Below, piece by piece: positions 52,237 through 59,068 of a DNA stretch of 59,068 nt. The notes under the pieces are model-generated. The model saw only the letters and a list, made by a program, of their open reading frames with translations. It was not told where the DNA came from and did not search any database. Origin of the DNA: Pyrinomonadaceae bacterium (GTDB lineage: Bacteria; Acidobacteriota; Blastocatellia; Pyrinomonadales; Pyrinomonadaceae); contig JAVEDE010000126.1 in assembly GCA_030841105.1 (NCBI GenBank), forward strand, positions 1-59,068, written 5' to 3'. A program made the position numbers and the translations under genes. Positions within the stretch are counted from its first letter, which is position 1, and the number at the start of each line of letters is the position of its first letter.

Positions 52237-52692
52237 TCAAATCTCTCTGGTCATGAATACGCTGTACGGGTCTTCAACATAGTCTGCAAACGGTTCGCAA
52301 TAGGTGAAGCCGAAGTTAGCATAGAGCTGGCGGGCAGGATCGAAAGCTGCCGCCGCTCCCGTCTCTAAACTTAAGCGGACGTAACCGCGTCGCTTGGCTT
52401 CTGCGAGGATGTGCTGCAAGAGAGTTTTCGCCACGCCCCTTCTCAGGTGTCTGGAAGACGTTCGCATTGACTTGATTTCGGCATGTCGAGAGTCGAGTTC
52501 TTTGAGCGCGCCGCAGCCGAGTAACTCGCCTGCTTCCCAGATTGTCCAGAACGTAATCTCCGGTTGACGCAGTGCCTCGATGTCGAGGGCATGTATGCTC
52601 TCAGGGGGAGAGTGTAGCGCCATGTTCCGAAGATGCTCCCGCAACAGTTCGTGTATCTCGGAGCCTTTCAGATCATCTATTTTAATCTGCAT
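52237..52692 (-). CDS. GNAT-family N-acetyltransferase
   Basis: The 151-aa product has GNAT motifs: substrate-side strand ITFWTIWEAGELLGCGALKEL, acetyl-CoA loop SSRHLRRGVAKTLLQHIL (RRGVAKT in place of the canonical Q/R-x-x-G-x-G/A), and the C-terminal QLYANFGFTYCEPFADYVEDPYS. Such proteins acetylate amines of small molecules or protein N-termini; substrate unknown. It is on the same strand as the methyltransferase remnant, 41 bases before it. Its base content is intermediate, so it may belong to the transferred stretch. Confidence 0.92.
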   Translation of the reverse strand: MQIKIDDLKGSEIHELLREHLRNMALHSPPESIHALDIEALRQPEITFWTIWEAGELLGCGALKELDSRHAEIKSMRTSSRHLRRGVAKTLLQHILAEAKRRGYVRLSLETGAAAAFDPARQLYANFGFTYCEPFADYVEDPYSVFMTREI

Positions 52693-52783
52693 GAGAAACT
52701 CCGTTTACGGTGTGGCGGACTTTCAAATCACCTCGCCCGACTTGAATTATACGCCCTGAAAGGCTTCACGGATGACACGCCGT

Positions 52784-53470
52784 TCAACGCTTCTTTTCCA
52801 GCATCGGCTTGAGATGTTGATAGACGGTTTCGGCGACGAGGCGCGTGCCTTCGGGGTTGGGGTGAACGCCGTCGGCCTGATTGAGGTTGTCAATCCCGGC
52901 CACGCGGTCGAGGAAGAAGGGGATGAGCGTGAGATTGTATTGCTTGGCAAGCGCGGGGAAGACTTCCATGCTGGCGCGCCCGTACTCTGCGCCGGAGTTG
53001 GTGGGAGCGAGCATGCCCGCGAGCAGGACTTCCGCGCCGCGCGCGCGTGAGCGTTCGATGATCTGCGAGAGGTTCTTGCGCATCTCCGCTGGGGGCAGGC
53101 CGCGCAGGATGTCGTTCGCGCCGAGTTCGAGGATGACGAAACGCACGTCGCCTTCGAGCGTCCAGTCGAGCCGGCGCAAGCCCCCGGCGGTCGTGTCGCC
53201 CGAAACTCCCGCATTCACCACTTCGTAATCAAAACCGTCACGTTTGAGTTGTTCTTGTAAGAGCGACGGGTAACTTTCGTGAAGGGAGAGGCCGTAACCT
53301 GCCGTCAGGCTGTCGCCGAGAGCAACGATCTTCGGCAAGTTTTGCGCCGGGGTCGGCGTCGCATTGTTCGTCGAAACTGACGCGACGGGCGCGGCCGGTT
53401 GGTCGCCGCCGCAGGCGCAGAGGATAAAGGCGGCGAGTAATGTTAAGCTGAACGAAATAAATTTACGCAT
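52784..53470 (-). CDS. tesA: TesA-like SGNH arylesterase/thioesterase lipoprotein
   Basis: The 228-aa protein has a lipoprotein signal (FSLTLLAAFILCAC, lipobox LCAC), then a Pro/Thr linker and an SGNH hydrolase domain. Block I is VALGDSLTAGYG, block II VNAGVSGDTTAGG, block III ELGANDILRG and block V DGVHPNPEGTRLVAE. This is the TesA/lysophospholipase L1 family. Divergence from ybbA/ybbP-like genes reproduces the E. coli tesA-ybbA-ybbP order. The start codon overlaps that of ybbA within CATG. On the minus strand TATAAT (53482-53477) is 6 bases upstream of the ATG and no ribosome site exists, so this may be a leaderless message. Confidence 0.93.
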   Translation of the reverse strand: MRKFISFSLTLLAAFILCACGGDQPAAPVASVSTNNATPTPAQNLPKIVALGDSLTAGYGLSLHESYPSLLQEQLKRDGFDYEVVNAGVSGDTTAGGLRRLDWTLEGDVRFVILELGANDILRGLPPAEMRKNLSQIIERSRARGAEVLLAGMLAPTNSGAEYGRASMEVFPALAKQYNLTLIPFFLDRVAGIDNLNQADGVHPNPEGTRLVAETVYQHLKPMLEKKR

Positions 53471-54257
53471 GATTGAATTATACAGACTCAGGAAAGAAGT
53501 TCCTTCCGGCGCGGAGACGCTGACGATCCTGCACTCGCTCGATCTCTCGATCCCCGACGGGCAGTTCGTTTCCATCGTCGGCCCTTCGGGCAGCGGCAAG
53601 TCAACTCTGCTCGGACTCATCGCCGGACTCGACGCGCCGACCGCGGGCGAGATAAAGATTGACGGCGAGGCGATCACGGCGATGGACGAAGACTCGCTCG
53701 CCGCCTTGCGCGGCCGTAAGATCGGCATCGTCTTTCAATCCTTCCACCTCATCTCTTCGCTCACGGCTTACGAGAACGTGCTCGTGCCGATGGAGATCGC
53801 GGGCTTGCGCGACGCGCCGGAACGTGCTCGTCGTCTGCTCGAAGACGTTGACCTGACGGCGCGCGCGCACCATTACCCGTCGCAGTTGTCGGGCGGCGAG
53901 CAGCAGCGCGTCTCAATCGCCCGCGCCTTCTCGAACGACCCCTCGATCCTTCTGGCCGACGAGCCGACCGGCAACCTCGACTCGAAAAATGGCCGTCACG
54001 TCTTCGACCTCATGCTGAAACTCAACCGGCAGCGCGGGACGACGCTCATCCTCATCACGCACGACCACGAACTCGCCGCGCTCGCCGACCGGCGCATCGC
54101 GCTCCGCGACGGGCGCGTCGTCGGCGACAGCAGTGAAGGCAAGATGAATGAGACGCATGACACCGATGACGACGGGGCGGCGACGGGCGGCGCGGCGGGC
54201 GACGAGTTGTTGGCGACCGCAACGGCGGCGACGGTAGAACGACGGGGGCGGCGATGA
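53469..54257 (+). CDS. ybbA: YbbA-like ABC transporter ATPase
   Basis: The 262-aa ATPase of the LolD/MacB class has Walker [17 protein letters not shown], signature [15 protein letters not shown], Walker [18 protein letters not shown] and switch ITHDHEL. A long low-complexity acidic tail ([21 protein letters not shown]) follows the usual end. The ATG is part of CATG, shared with the oppositely directed tesA start. The upstream frame is tesA coding sequence read in reverse and is rejected. It overlaps the permease gene by 4 bases (ATGA), indicating coupled translation. It probably drives the YbbP-like permease for extraction of a lipid or lipoprotein, as inferred for the family. Confidence 0.93.
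   Translation: MIELYRLRKEVPSGAETLTILHSLDLSIPDGQFVSIVGPSGSGKSTLLGLIAGLDAPTAGEIKIDGEAITAMDEDSLAALRGRKIGIVFQSFHLISSLTAYENVLVPMEIAGLRDAPERARRLLEDVDLTARAHHYPSQLSGGEQQRVSIARAFSNDPSILLADEPTGNLDSKNGRHVFDLMLKLNRQRGTTLILITHDHELAALADRRIALRDGRVVGDSSEGKMNETHDTDDDGAATGGAAGDELLATATAATVERRGRR
53477..53482 (-). promoter_or_regulatory. TATAAT box 6 bases before the tesA start, leaderless candidate
   Basis: TATAAT on the minus strand ends 6 bases before the tesA ATG, so the A of ATG would be about +1. It lies inside the first codons of ybbA. No good -35 is found at 17-18 bp. Confidence 0.45.
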
Positions 54258-56854
54258 AATTCATCTGGCGAATGGCGCGACGCGAGATACGTTCTTCTTG
54301 GAAGCGGCTGCTCTTTTTCTTCCTGTGCATCGGCATCGGCGTCGGCGCAATCGTCGCGCTGCGCTCTACCATTCAGAACGTGAACGTGGCGATGGTCTCC
54401 GAGGCGCGCAACATCCTGACCGCCGACGTGCAGGTTGATTCGTCGCGCGAGATGAACGAGCAGACGCTCGCCAACATCAAGCGTATTGCCGCGGCGCGCG
54501 GCGTCCCGGCGCAGACGCAGACCATCGAGGCCGCGACGATGCTGCGCCCGGCCGACGACGCGCGCGAGGGCGCGTTGATGGTCGAGTTGAAGGGCATCGA
54601 AGCGCCCTACCCGCTCTACGGCGAGTTCAAACTGGCGAACGGCGAAACGTTCACGCACGCGCTCCTGGATAACAACGGCGTGGTCGTCGCCGCGTCGCTG
54701 TTGGAGCGTCTAAGTCTGAAAGTCGGCGACGCGGTGAAGATCGGGAACTCGACGTTTGAGATACGCGGCGTGATGGCGCAAGAGCCGGGCGCGACGGGCG
54801 GCTTTCGCATCGGCCCGCGCGTCTTCATCGCGCGCAATGCTATCGCCGCGACGGGGTTGACCGGCTTCGGCAGCCGCGCGCGCAACAAGGTGCTGCTGCA
54901 AGCGTCGCCGTCGGAGTTGAACGCGCTCGTCGCGGACTTGCGCGCGGGGTTGAAAGACAGTCTCGTCAGCGTGCGCTCGTACAGGGATTCGCAGGAGGGT
55001 TTGAACGAACAGTACACGCGCTCGGAAAATTACCTGTCGCTGACGGGCTTGGTCATACTCGTGCTCGGCGGCATCGGCGTGTCGAACGTGACGCGCGTCT
55101 TCATCGAACAGAAGAAGCGCACCATCGCCGTGCTCAAGTGCGTGGGCGCGTCGAGCCGTATGATCGCGGGCGTGTATCTGGCGCAGGTGCTCGCGCTCGG
55201 TCTGGCGGGCAGTCTCTTCGGCGTCGTGCTGGCGAAGGGTGCATTGCTGTTCGTCGCGCGGCGTTTCGCGGAGACGCTTCCGGCCAACATGAGCTACGAG
55301 TTGACGACGGGCGCAATCGCGCAAGGGCTGACGCTCGGGCTGCTCATCTCGCTCTTGTTCTCCGCGCTGCCGCTCCTGCGCGTGCGCCACATCAAGCCGA
55401 ACATGCTGCTGCGCGAAGACGCGGCGGGCGGTGGCGGTGCGGGCGACACGGCGACGATTGATGCTGCTGGCGTGAATTGGCTGCGACGTTTGCGCGGCGC
55501 GTTGTCGCTCAGACGAATCGGCGCGCTGCGCGCGCTCGTTGCGCTCGGCGTGGTGGGCGGTCTCGTCGCGCTCGCAGCGTGGCAGGCCGGTTCGCTGCGC
55601 GTGGGCGCGTTCTTCATGGCGGGGCTGGCCGTGACGGCGGGCGCGCTGCAACTGGCGGCGATGCTCGTCATCTTCTTCGTGCGGCGCGCGCGGCACGTCG
55701 GCTCGTTCCCGCTGCGGCACGCCGTCAACAGCATGTACCGGCCGGGCAACCAGACGCGCGTCGTGGTGCTGGCCGTCGGCCTCGGCGCGTTCCTCGTCAT
55801 CGCCACGCAGTCGCTGCAAAAGAATCTCGTGCGCGAGTTCGACCCGGCCGCGCGCGCGCAGTTGCCGAACATGTTTCTGATTGACGTGCAGAAGGATCAG
55901 AAGGAAGGCGTCGAAGAGTTGATCCGGAGGACGACGGGAGAACGCCCGACGCTCGTCCCCACGGTGCGCACGCGCATCGCCGCGATCAACGGGCAGAGCA
56001 TTGATCTCGACGACAAAGACCGGCGCGCGCAGCGCGGCATGCTGGGGCGCGAGTACGTCGTCACCTACCGGCCGCAACTCGAAGCCAACGAGACGATCGT
56101 CGGCGGGACGTTCTGGGACGCCGCGCCATCGAGCGAGCCGGAAGTGTCCGTCGAAGAGGGCATGCGGGGCTTGGCGGGACTCGACCTCGGCAGCACGATC
56201 ACGTTCGACATCACGGGTCGTCGTTTGACGGCGCGCGTCACGAGCATCCGCCGCGTTGACTGGCGCAACTCGCGCACGGGCTTCCTCGTCCTCTTCCGGC
56301 CGGGCGTGCTGGAGAACGCGCCGCAGATGCTCATCGCGCCCATCAACGGCCCCACCACCGACGCAGAGCGCGGCCGCTTCCAACGCGTGCTGCTCGACAA
56401 GTACCCGAACATTTCCGTGATTGACGTGGCCGACATCATGCGCGCCGTGACGCGGATTTTGAACAACGTGACGCTCGCCGTCTCGTTCATCGGCGGGTTC
56501 GTGCTCTTGAGCGGCGTGCTCATCCTCGTCGGTTCAATCGCGATGACGAAGTGGCAGCGCGTCTACGAGGCGGCGGTGTTGAAGACGCTCGGCGCGAAAC
56601 GCAAGGTGCTGCTCTCGATCATGCTCGCGGAGTACGGCCTGCTCGGCCTCACGGCGGGCACGGTCGGCACGCTCGCGGCCGTCGCGCTCTCCTACTCGCT
56701 CTCGCGTTTCGTCTTTGAAATCCCGTGGAACTTTACGCCGTGGCTCTATCTTGCGGGACTGGGCGCGACCGTCCTGCTCGTCGCGGCGGTCGGCGCGCTT
56801 TCAAGTTTCGACGCCATCACGCGCAAGCCGCTCGCCGTGCTGCGCGCGCCCTAG
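54254..56854 (+). CDS. ybbP: YbbP-like FtsX-domain permease
   Basis: The 866-aa inner-membrane protein has an N-terminal helix (LLFFFLCIGIGVGAIVAL), a large periplasmic domain and a first FtsX segment (LSLTGLVILVLGGIGVSNVTRVFIEQKKRTIAVLKCVGAS). A second set of helices after about residue 420 and a second periplasmic domain lead to a final FtsX segment (VYEAAVLKTLGAKRKVLL). Two copies of the FtsX domain in one chain are the mark of YbbP. With the ATPase in front it forms a complete export-type ABC machine. It shares four bases with ybbA. Confidence 0.93.
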   Translation: MKFIWRMARREIRSSWKRLLFFFLCIGIGVGAIVALRSTIQNVNVAMVSEARNILTADVQVDSSREMNEQTLANIKRIAAARGVPAQTQTIEAATMLRPADDAREGALMVELKGIEAPYPLYGEFKLANGETFTHALLDNNGVVVAASLLERLSLKVGDAVKIGNSTFEIRGVMAQEPGATGGFRIGPRVFIARNAIAATGLTGFGSRARNKVLLQASPSELNALVADLRAGLKDSLVSVRSYRDSQEGLNEQYTRSENYLSLTGLVILVLGGIGVSNVTRVFIEQKKRTIAVLKCVGASSRMIAGVYLAQVLALGLAGSLFGVVLAKGALLFVARRFAETLPANMSYELTTGAIAQGLTLGLLISLLFSALPLLRVRHIKPNMLLREDAAGGGGAGDTATIDAAGVNWLRRLRGALSLRRIGALRALVALGVVGGLVALAAWQAGSLRVGAFFMAGLAVTAGALQLAAMLVIFFVRRARHVGSFPLRHAVNSMYRPGNQTRVVVLAVGLGAFLVIATQSLQKNLVREFDPAARAQLPNMFLIDVQKDQKEGVEELIRRTTGERPTLVPTVRTRIAAINGQSIDLDDKDRRAQRGMLGREYVVTYRPQLEANETIVGGTFWDAAPSSEPEVSVEEGMRGLAGLDLGSTITFDITGRRLTARVTSIRRVDWRNSRTGFLVLFRPGVLENAPQMLIAPINGPTTDAERGRFQRVLLDKYPNISVIDVADIMRAVTRILNNVTLAVSFIGGFVLLSGVLILVGSIAMTKWQRVYEAAVLKTLGAKRKVLLSIMLAEYGLLGLTAGTVGTLAAVALSYSLSRFVFEIPWNFTPWLYLAGLGATVLLVAAVGALSSFDAITRKPLAVLRAP

Positions 56855-56861
56855 AAGCTGT

Positions 56862-56914
56862 TTGAAAAAGTCCCTTGAGGGACGACTGAGAATAGCCTCT
56901 TAAGAGTTTTTCAA
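56862..56914. terminator. Hairpin between convergent ybbP and sixA genes
   Basis: TTGAAAAA (56862-56869) pairs with TTTTTCAA (56907-56914), and an inner perfect hairpin GTCCCT-TG-AGGGAC lies at 56870-56883. The A and T runs at each side would serve as U-tracts in both directions. The right arm overlaps the sixA stop codon. Confidence 0.65.
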
Positions 56915-57411
56915 TCTTCGGGTGTTGCTCCCGGCGCGAGGACGAAGGCGAGTTGTCCCGTACCTTCCACGTCGCTCACGTCGCTCCACTCCGCGATGTC
57001 GAGTTCGACGCGGGCGAGCGTGCCCGGACTCACGGACGCGCTCGCGCCCGTCAGGCGCAGGATTAACTCCGCGAGGCCGGGGTTGTGGCCGACGAGGAGC
57101 AGCACGCCCGCGCCGTCTTCCACTTCGGAGATGACTTCGAGAAGTAGTTCGACCGTCGCGTCGAAGATGCGCGCGTCGAAGCGAGTGGGGGCGGAGAGTT
57201 GCGCGGCCTCTGCGACGAGGGCGACCGTCTCGCGCGCACGCGCGGCGGGCGAGCAGACGACGACATCCGGCGCGAGCGCTCTCTGCCGGATGAGTTGGCC
57301 GACGAGTCGCGCGTCGGCGCGGCCTTCGTCGGCGAGCGGTCGGTCGAAGTCGCGCCCGGTGGGACTACTCGGAGCGGGTCGCGCGTGGCGAAGCAAAAGT
57401 AATGTTTTCAT
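56911..57411 (-). CDS. sixA: SixA-type histidine phosphatase
   Basis: The 166-aa phosphatase of the phosphoglycerate-mutase superfamily begins MKTLLLLRHARP, in which RHA carries the phospho-accepting His. The second conserved His is in LLLVGHNPGLAELILRL, with Arg/Glu in ARARETVALVAE. E. coli SixA removes phosphate from phosphohistidine proteins. It is shorter than metabolic mutases, as expected for SixA. The start at 57411 begins directly at the motif; an ATG 15 codons upstream is less likely. Confidence 0.9.
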   Translation of the reverse strand: MKTLLLLRHARPAPSSPTGRDFDRPLADEGRADARLVGQLIRQRALAPDVVVCSPAARARETVALVAEAAQLSAPTRFDARIFDATVELLLEVISEVEDGAGVLLLVGHNPGLAELILRLTGASASVSPGTLARVELDIAEWSDVSDVEGTGQLAFVLAPGATPED

Positions 57412-57594
57412 AAGCGGCTGTCGGCTCGACGAACTGTGCCGGGGAAATATCGTCACGAAGTTTTAGCACCAAACGTGCCGCGTCTCACAGCGTTCACACC
57501 GTCCCGTCCGCTGCGCCCTGCGCGTCTGCGCGCCGCTTGCGTTAAACTGTTCGCGGCTGCACCAAATTAAAAACGAAAAGAGCTGCAAGGTAAC

Positions 57595-58314
57595 ATGGAC
57601 GCACGCACCATCGTCATCGGCGACATCCACGGCTGCTACGACGAACTCGTGGCGTTGCTCGACAAGGTTCGGGCGGGCGTAAGTGATCGCATCATCGCCG
57701 TCGGCGACCTCATCGTGAAGGGCGAACGCAACCGCGAGGTGCTCGACTTCTTCATGTCGGACGCGCGCTGCGCCTCCGTGCTTGGCAACCACGACCGCGC
57801 CATCCTGCGCTACTGGCGCGGCAAGAAGAAGAAACTGAGCGAGCAACAGGAAGACTGCCGCCGCGAACTCGAAAGCGGGCGCGAGCGTTACGAAGCCTAT
57901 CTCTCGTCGCTGCCTCTGACGCTCGACCTCGGCGCGCACCTCGTCGTCCACGCGGGCTTACGCCCCGGCGTCGCGCTCGCGGATCAGTCGGCGAAGGATT
58001 TGACCGAACTGCGCACGCTCGAAGGCAAGCGTTCGAGTCCGAAGGGAACGCCGTGGTACGAAGTTTACGACGGCGCGCAGACCATTTTGTTCGGCCACTG
58101 GCCTGCGCCCTTGGTGCGGCGCGGCGCGCGCGCCATCGGACTTGACACGGGCTGCGTCTACGGCTACGAACTCACGGCCTACATCATCGAGACCGGCGAG
58201 TTTGTTCAGGTCAAAGCCGCGCGCCCCTACGACGATCCCGGCAAGCGTCTACGCAAGGCCAAGAAGCGGCTGGCAAAAGAAAGGGATGAGGGCGGAGGGA
58301 TGAGGGATGAATAA
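57595..58314 (+). CDS. Calcineurin-type metallophosphoesterase (PrpA-like)
   Basis: The 239-aa phosphatase has metal-ligand motifs GDIHGCYDE, VGDLIVKGERN and GNHDRAIL, then VVHAGLRPG and FGHWPAP. This is the pattern of PPP-type protein phosphatases and of diadenosine tetraphosphatases; the protein could act on phosphoproteins or Ap4A. The final residues DEGGGMRDE are read from the 7-bp repeat units of a hairpin element, so the authentic C-terminus may have been replaced. The ATG is preceded by weak AAGG. It is divergent from sixA with a 183-base gap. Confidence 0.9.
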   Translation: MDARTIVIGDIHGCYDELVALLDKVRAGVSDRIIAVGDLIVKGERNREVLDFFMSDARCASVLGNHDRAILRYWRGKKKKLSEQQEDCRRELESGRERYEAYLSSLPLTLDLGAHLVVHAGLRPGVALADQSAKDLTELRTLEGKRSSPKGTPWYEVYDGAQTILFGHWPAPLVRRGARAIGLDTGCVYGYELTAYIIETGEFVQVKAARPYDDPGKRLRKAKKRLAKERDEGGGMRDE

Positions 58315-58372
58315 AGAAAGCATTCAAAAGTGTGAGTGCTTCTCTTCATTCATCCCTCATCCTTCATCCCTT
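58288..58372. repeat. Heptamer hairpin element 4, overlapping the phosphoesterase 3' end
   Basis: Left arm 58288-58312 and right arm 58348-58372 match at 21 of 25 positions around a 35-nt loop that can pair further (AAAGAAAG with CTTCTCTT). The left side shows units AGGGATG, AGGGCGG, AGGGATG, AGGGATG. It covers the last codons and stop of the upstream gene. TTCATTTTTA follows the right arm, so it can work as terminator. Confidence 0.82.
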
Positions 58373-58479
58373 CATTTTTACATCCTTAACAATCTTTTAT
58401 CTTCGTCTTAACCACCGACCGTCGCGTTTCGTGGATACTCGCGTCGAGTTTGAAAGTCTAACGCCTCGAAGGAAGAACT

Positions 58480-58986
58480 ATGACACAGATCAACGCACTC
58501 ATCACACGCCTCCTGCTCGCCTGCGCCGTCTGCGCGTGCGCCGCTTCCGTCTGCGGGGCGCAAACGACGACGCCCGACCACAAACAGCAGCCCGCCGCGA
58601 CAGAGAAGGCGGCCGCGCCCGATAAGGAGAAGACCGCCGAGAAACCCTCCCCACTCGACGAGGAGTTGTCCAAGACGCCCGCCGGTAAAACCGCCGCCAA
58701 GTTCTTCGCCGCTTTCAACAGCGGCGACATCAAGGTCATGCGCGCCTTCCACGAGAGCACCGGCGGCGACGTGGAGAACGCGGAGAAGGACATGGGGTTC
58801 TACGAACAGAGCGGCGGCCTCAAACCGCACAGCCTGATTAGTTCGAGCAAGGAGCAAGTCTCCGTGCTCGTGCAGACGAAGAAGGACGGCCGCTGGCTCA
58901 ACTTCGAGATCACCGTCGAGGCGCAAGAGCCGCACGGCATCAGCCGCATCGGCGTCCGCCCCGCCTCCGCGCCCTCTGCGAACTAA
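58480..58986 (+). CDS. Small secreted protein of unknown function
   Basis: The 168-aa product has a signal peptide (MTQINALITRLLLACAVCACAASVCGAQ), a Lys/Glu/Ala/Pro linker (TEKAAAPDKEKTAEKPS), then a compact domain (AGKTAAKFFAAFNSGDIKVMRAFHESTGG, ISSSKEQVSVLVQTKKDGRWLNFEITVEAQ). The second part resembles cystatin-like or NTF2-like folds in its long helix followed by strands, as seen in secreted DUF proteins. GGAAG lies just upstream of the ATG. No catalytic residues are recognised. Confidence 0.7.
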   Translation: MTQINALITRLLLACAVCACAASVCGAQTTTPDHKQQPAATEKAAAPDKEKTAEKPSPLDEELSKTPAGKTAAKFFAAFNSGDIKVMRAFHESTGGDVENAEKDMGFYEQSGGLKPHSLISSSKEQVSVLVQTKKDGRWLNFEITVEAQEPHGISRIGVRPASAPSAN

Positions 58987-59005
58987 AGTCCCGACGCTAA
59001 AAGTA

Positions 59006-59058
59006 AACGCGGAACGCCGGGCGGAAAGCAATGTGCTTTCCGCCCGGCGGTCCGCGTT
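59006..59058 (+). terminator. Large hairpin after the last gene
   Basis: CGCCGGGCGGAAAGCA (59015-59030) pairs perfectly with TGCTTTCCGCCCGGCG (59034-59049) around a 3-nt loop. An outer AACGCGGA/TCCGCGTT pairing (59006-59013, 59051-59058) extends it. No strong T-tract. The left part matches a string at the left edge of the window in reverse orientation. Confidence 0.75.
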
Positions 59059-59068
59059 CATCATTACT

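Noticed and set aside
53484..53728. Longer N-terminus of the tesA-like protein
   Set aside because: It would run through the ybbA Walker A region and precede the lipoprotein signal peptide.

Overview
The window reads as a high-GC chromosome segment of an acidobacterium, most likely class Blastocatellia. This is inferred from a long Oar-type TonB receptor with an N-terminal carboxypeptidase-regulatory domain, a sortilin/VPS10-type repeat protein, many secreted TPR proteins and signal peptides ending in AxA-Q. There are no rRNA or tRNA genes, no CRISPR array and no recognisable transposase. A stretch around 50.3-52.7 kb is visibly more A/T-rich and looks like an accessory insertion.

Layout. 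0-5 kb: a secreted SGNH hydrolase, then small information-processing genes (RRM protein, infA with a TTG start, a zinc-ribbon protein, rpsU) and pyrophosphatase. 5-10 kb: a LysR regulator, a small conserved protein and two MacB-type permeases without an ATPase. 10-17 kb: a 1325-aa secreted TPR/CHAT protein carrying a long Asn-Pro-Ser repeat, two secreted TPR-like proteins and a histone-H1-like Lys/Gly/Ser protein. 17.4-37 kb: a carbohydrate block with the Oar-type receptor, a TPR protein, a lectin-fold protein, two GH43 glycosidases, galT, galK, a LacI regulator and a complete YtfQ-YtfR-YtfT-YjfF type importer with an amidohydrolase between its two permeases. A LacI-type operator overlaps the start of the receptor transcript. 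The simplest reading is capture of an arabinose- and/or galactose-containing polymer, GH43 cleavage outside the cytoplasm, YtfQ-type uptake and entry of galactose through GalK/GalT.

37-44.4 kb: a secreted protein of unknown function, a PhyH-type dioxygenase, an acidic protein, and a LytTR regulator / Fis-like protein / LytS-type kinase triad, followed by an M20 peptidase. 44.4-50.3 kb: the VPS10-type protein (paired with the M20 peptidase) and an NHL-repeat/M23 fusion. 50.3-52.7 kb: the A/T-richer stretch with a TPR protein, a small secreted protein, an internally deleted methyltransferase, a GNAT enzyme and a 39-bp scrap of a tesA-like gene. 52.7-59 kb: the conserved tesA / ybbA-ybbP arrangement with start codons overlapping in one CATG, a SixA phosphatase, a metallophosphoesterase and a secreted hypothetical protein.

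The most unusual structure is outside the genes: at least four intergenic hairpins whose arms are tandem 7-bp units. The unit sequence differs at each site, but the architecture is the same, and three of the four reach into or touch the upstream stop codon. I know of no described family that fits all four.
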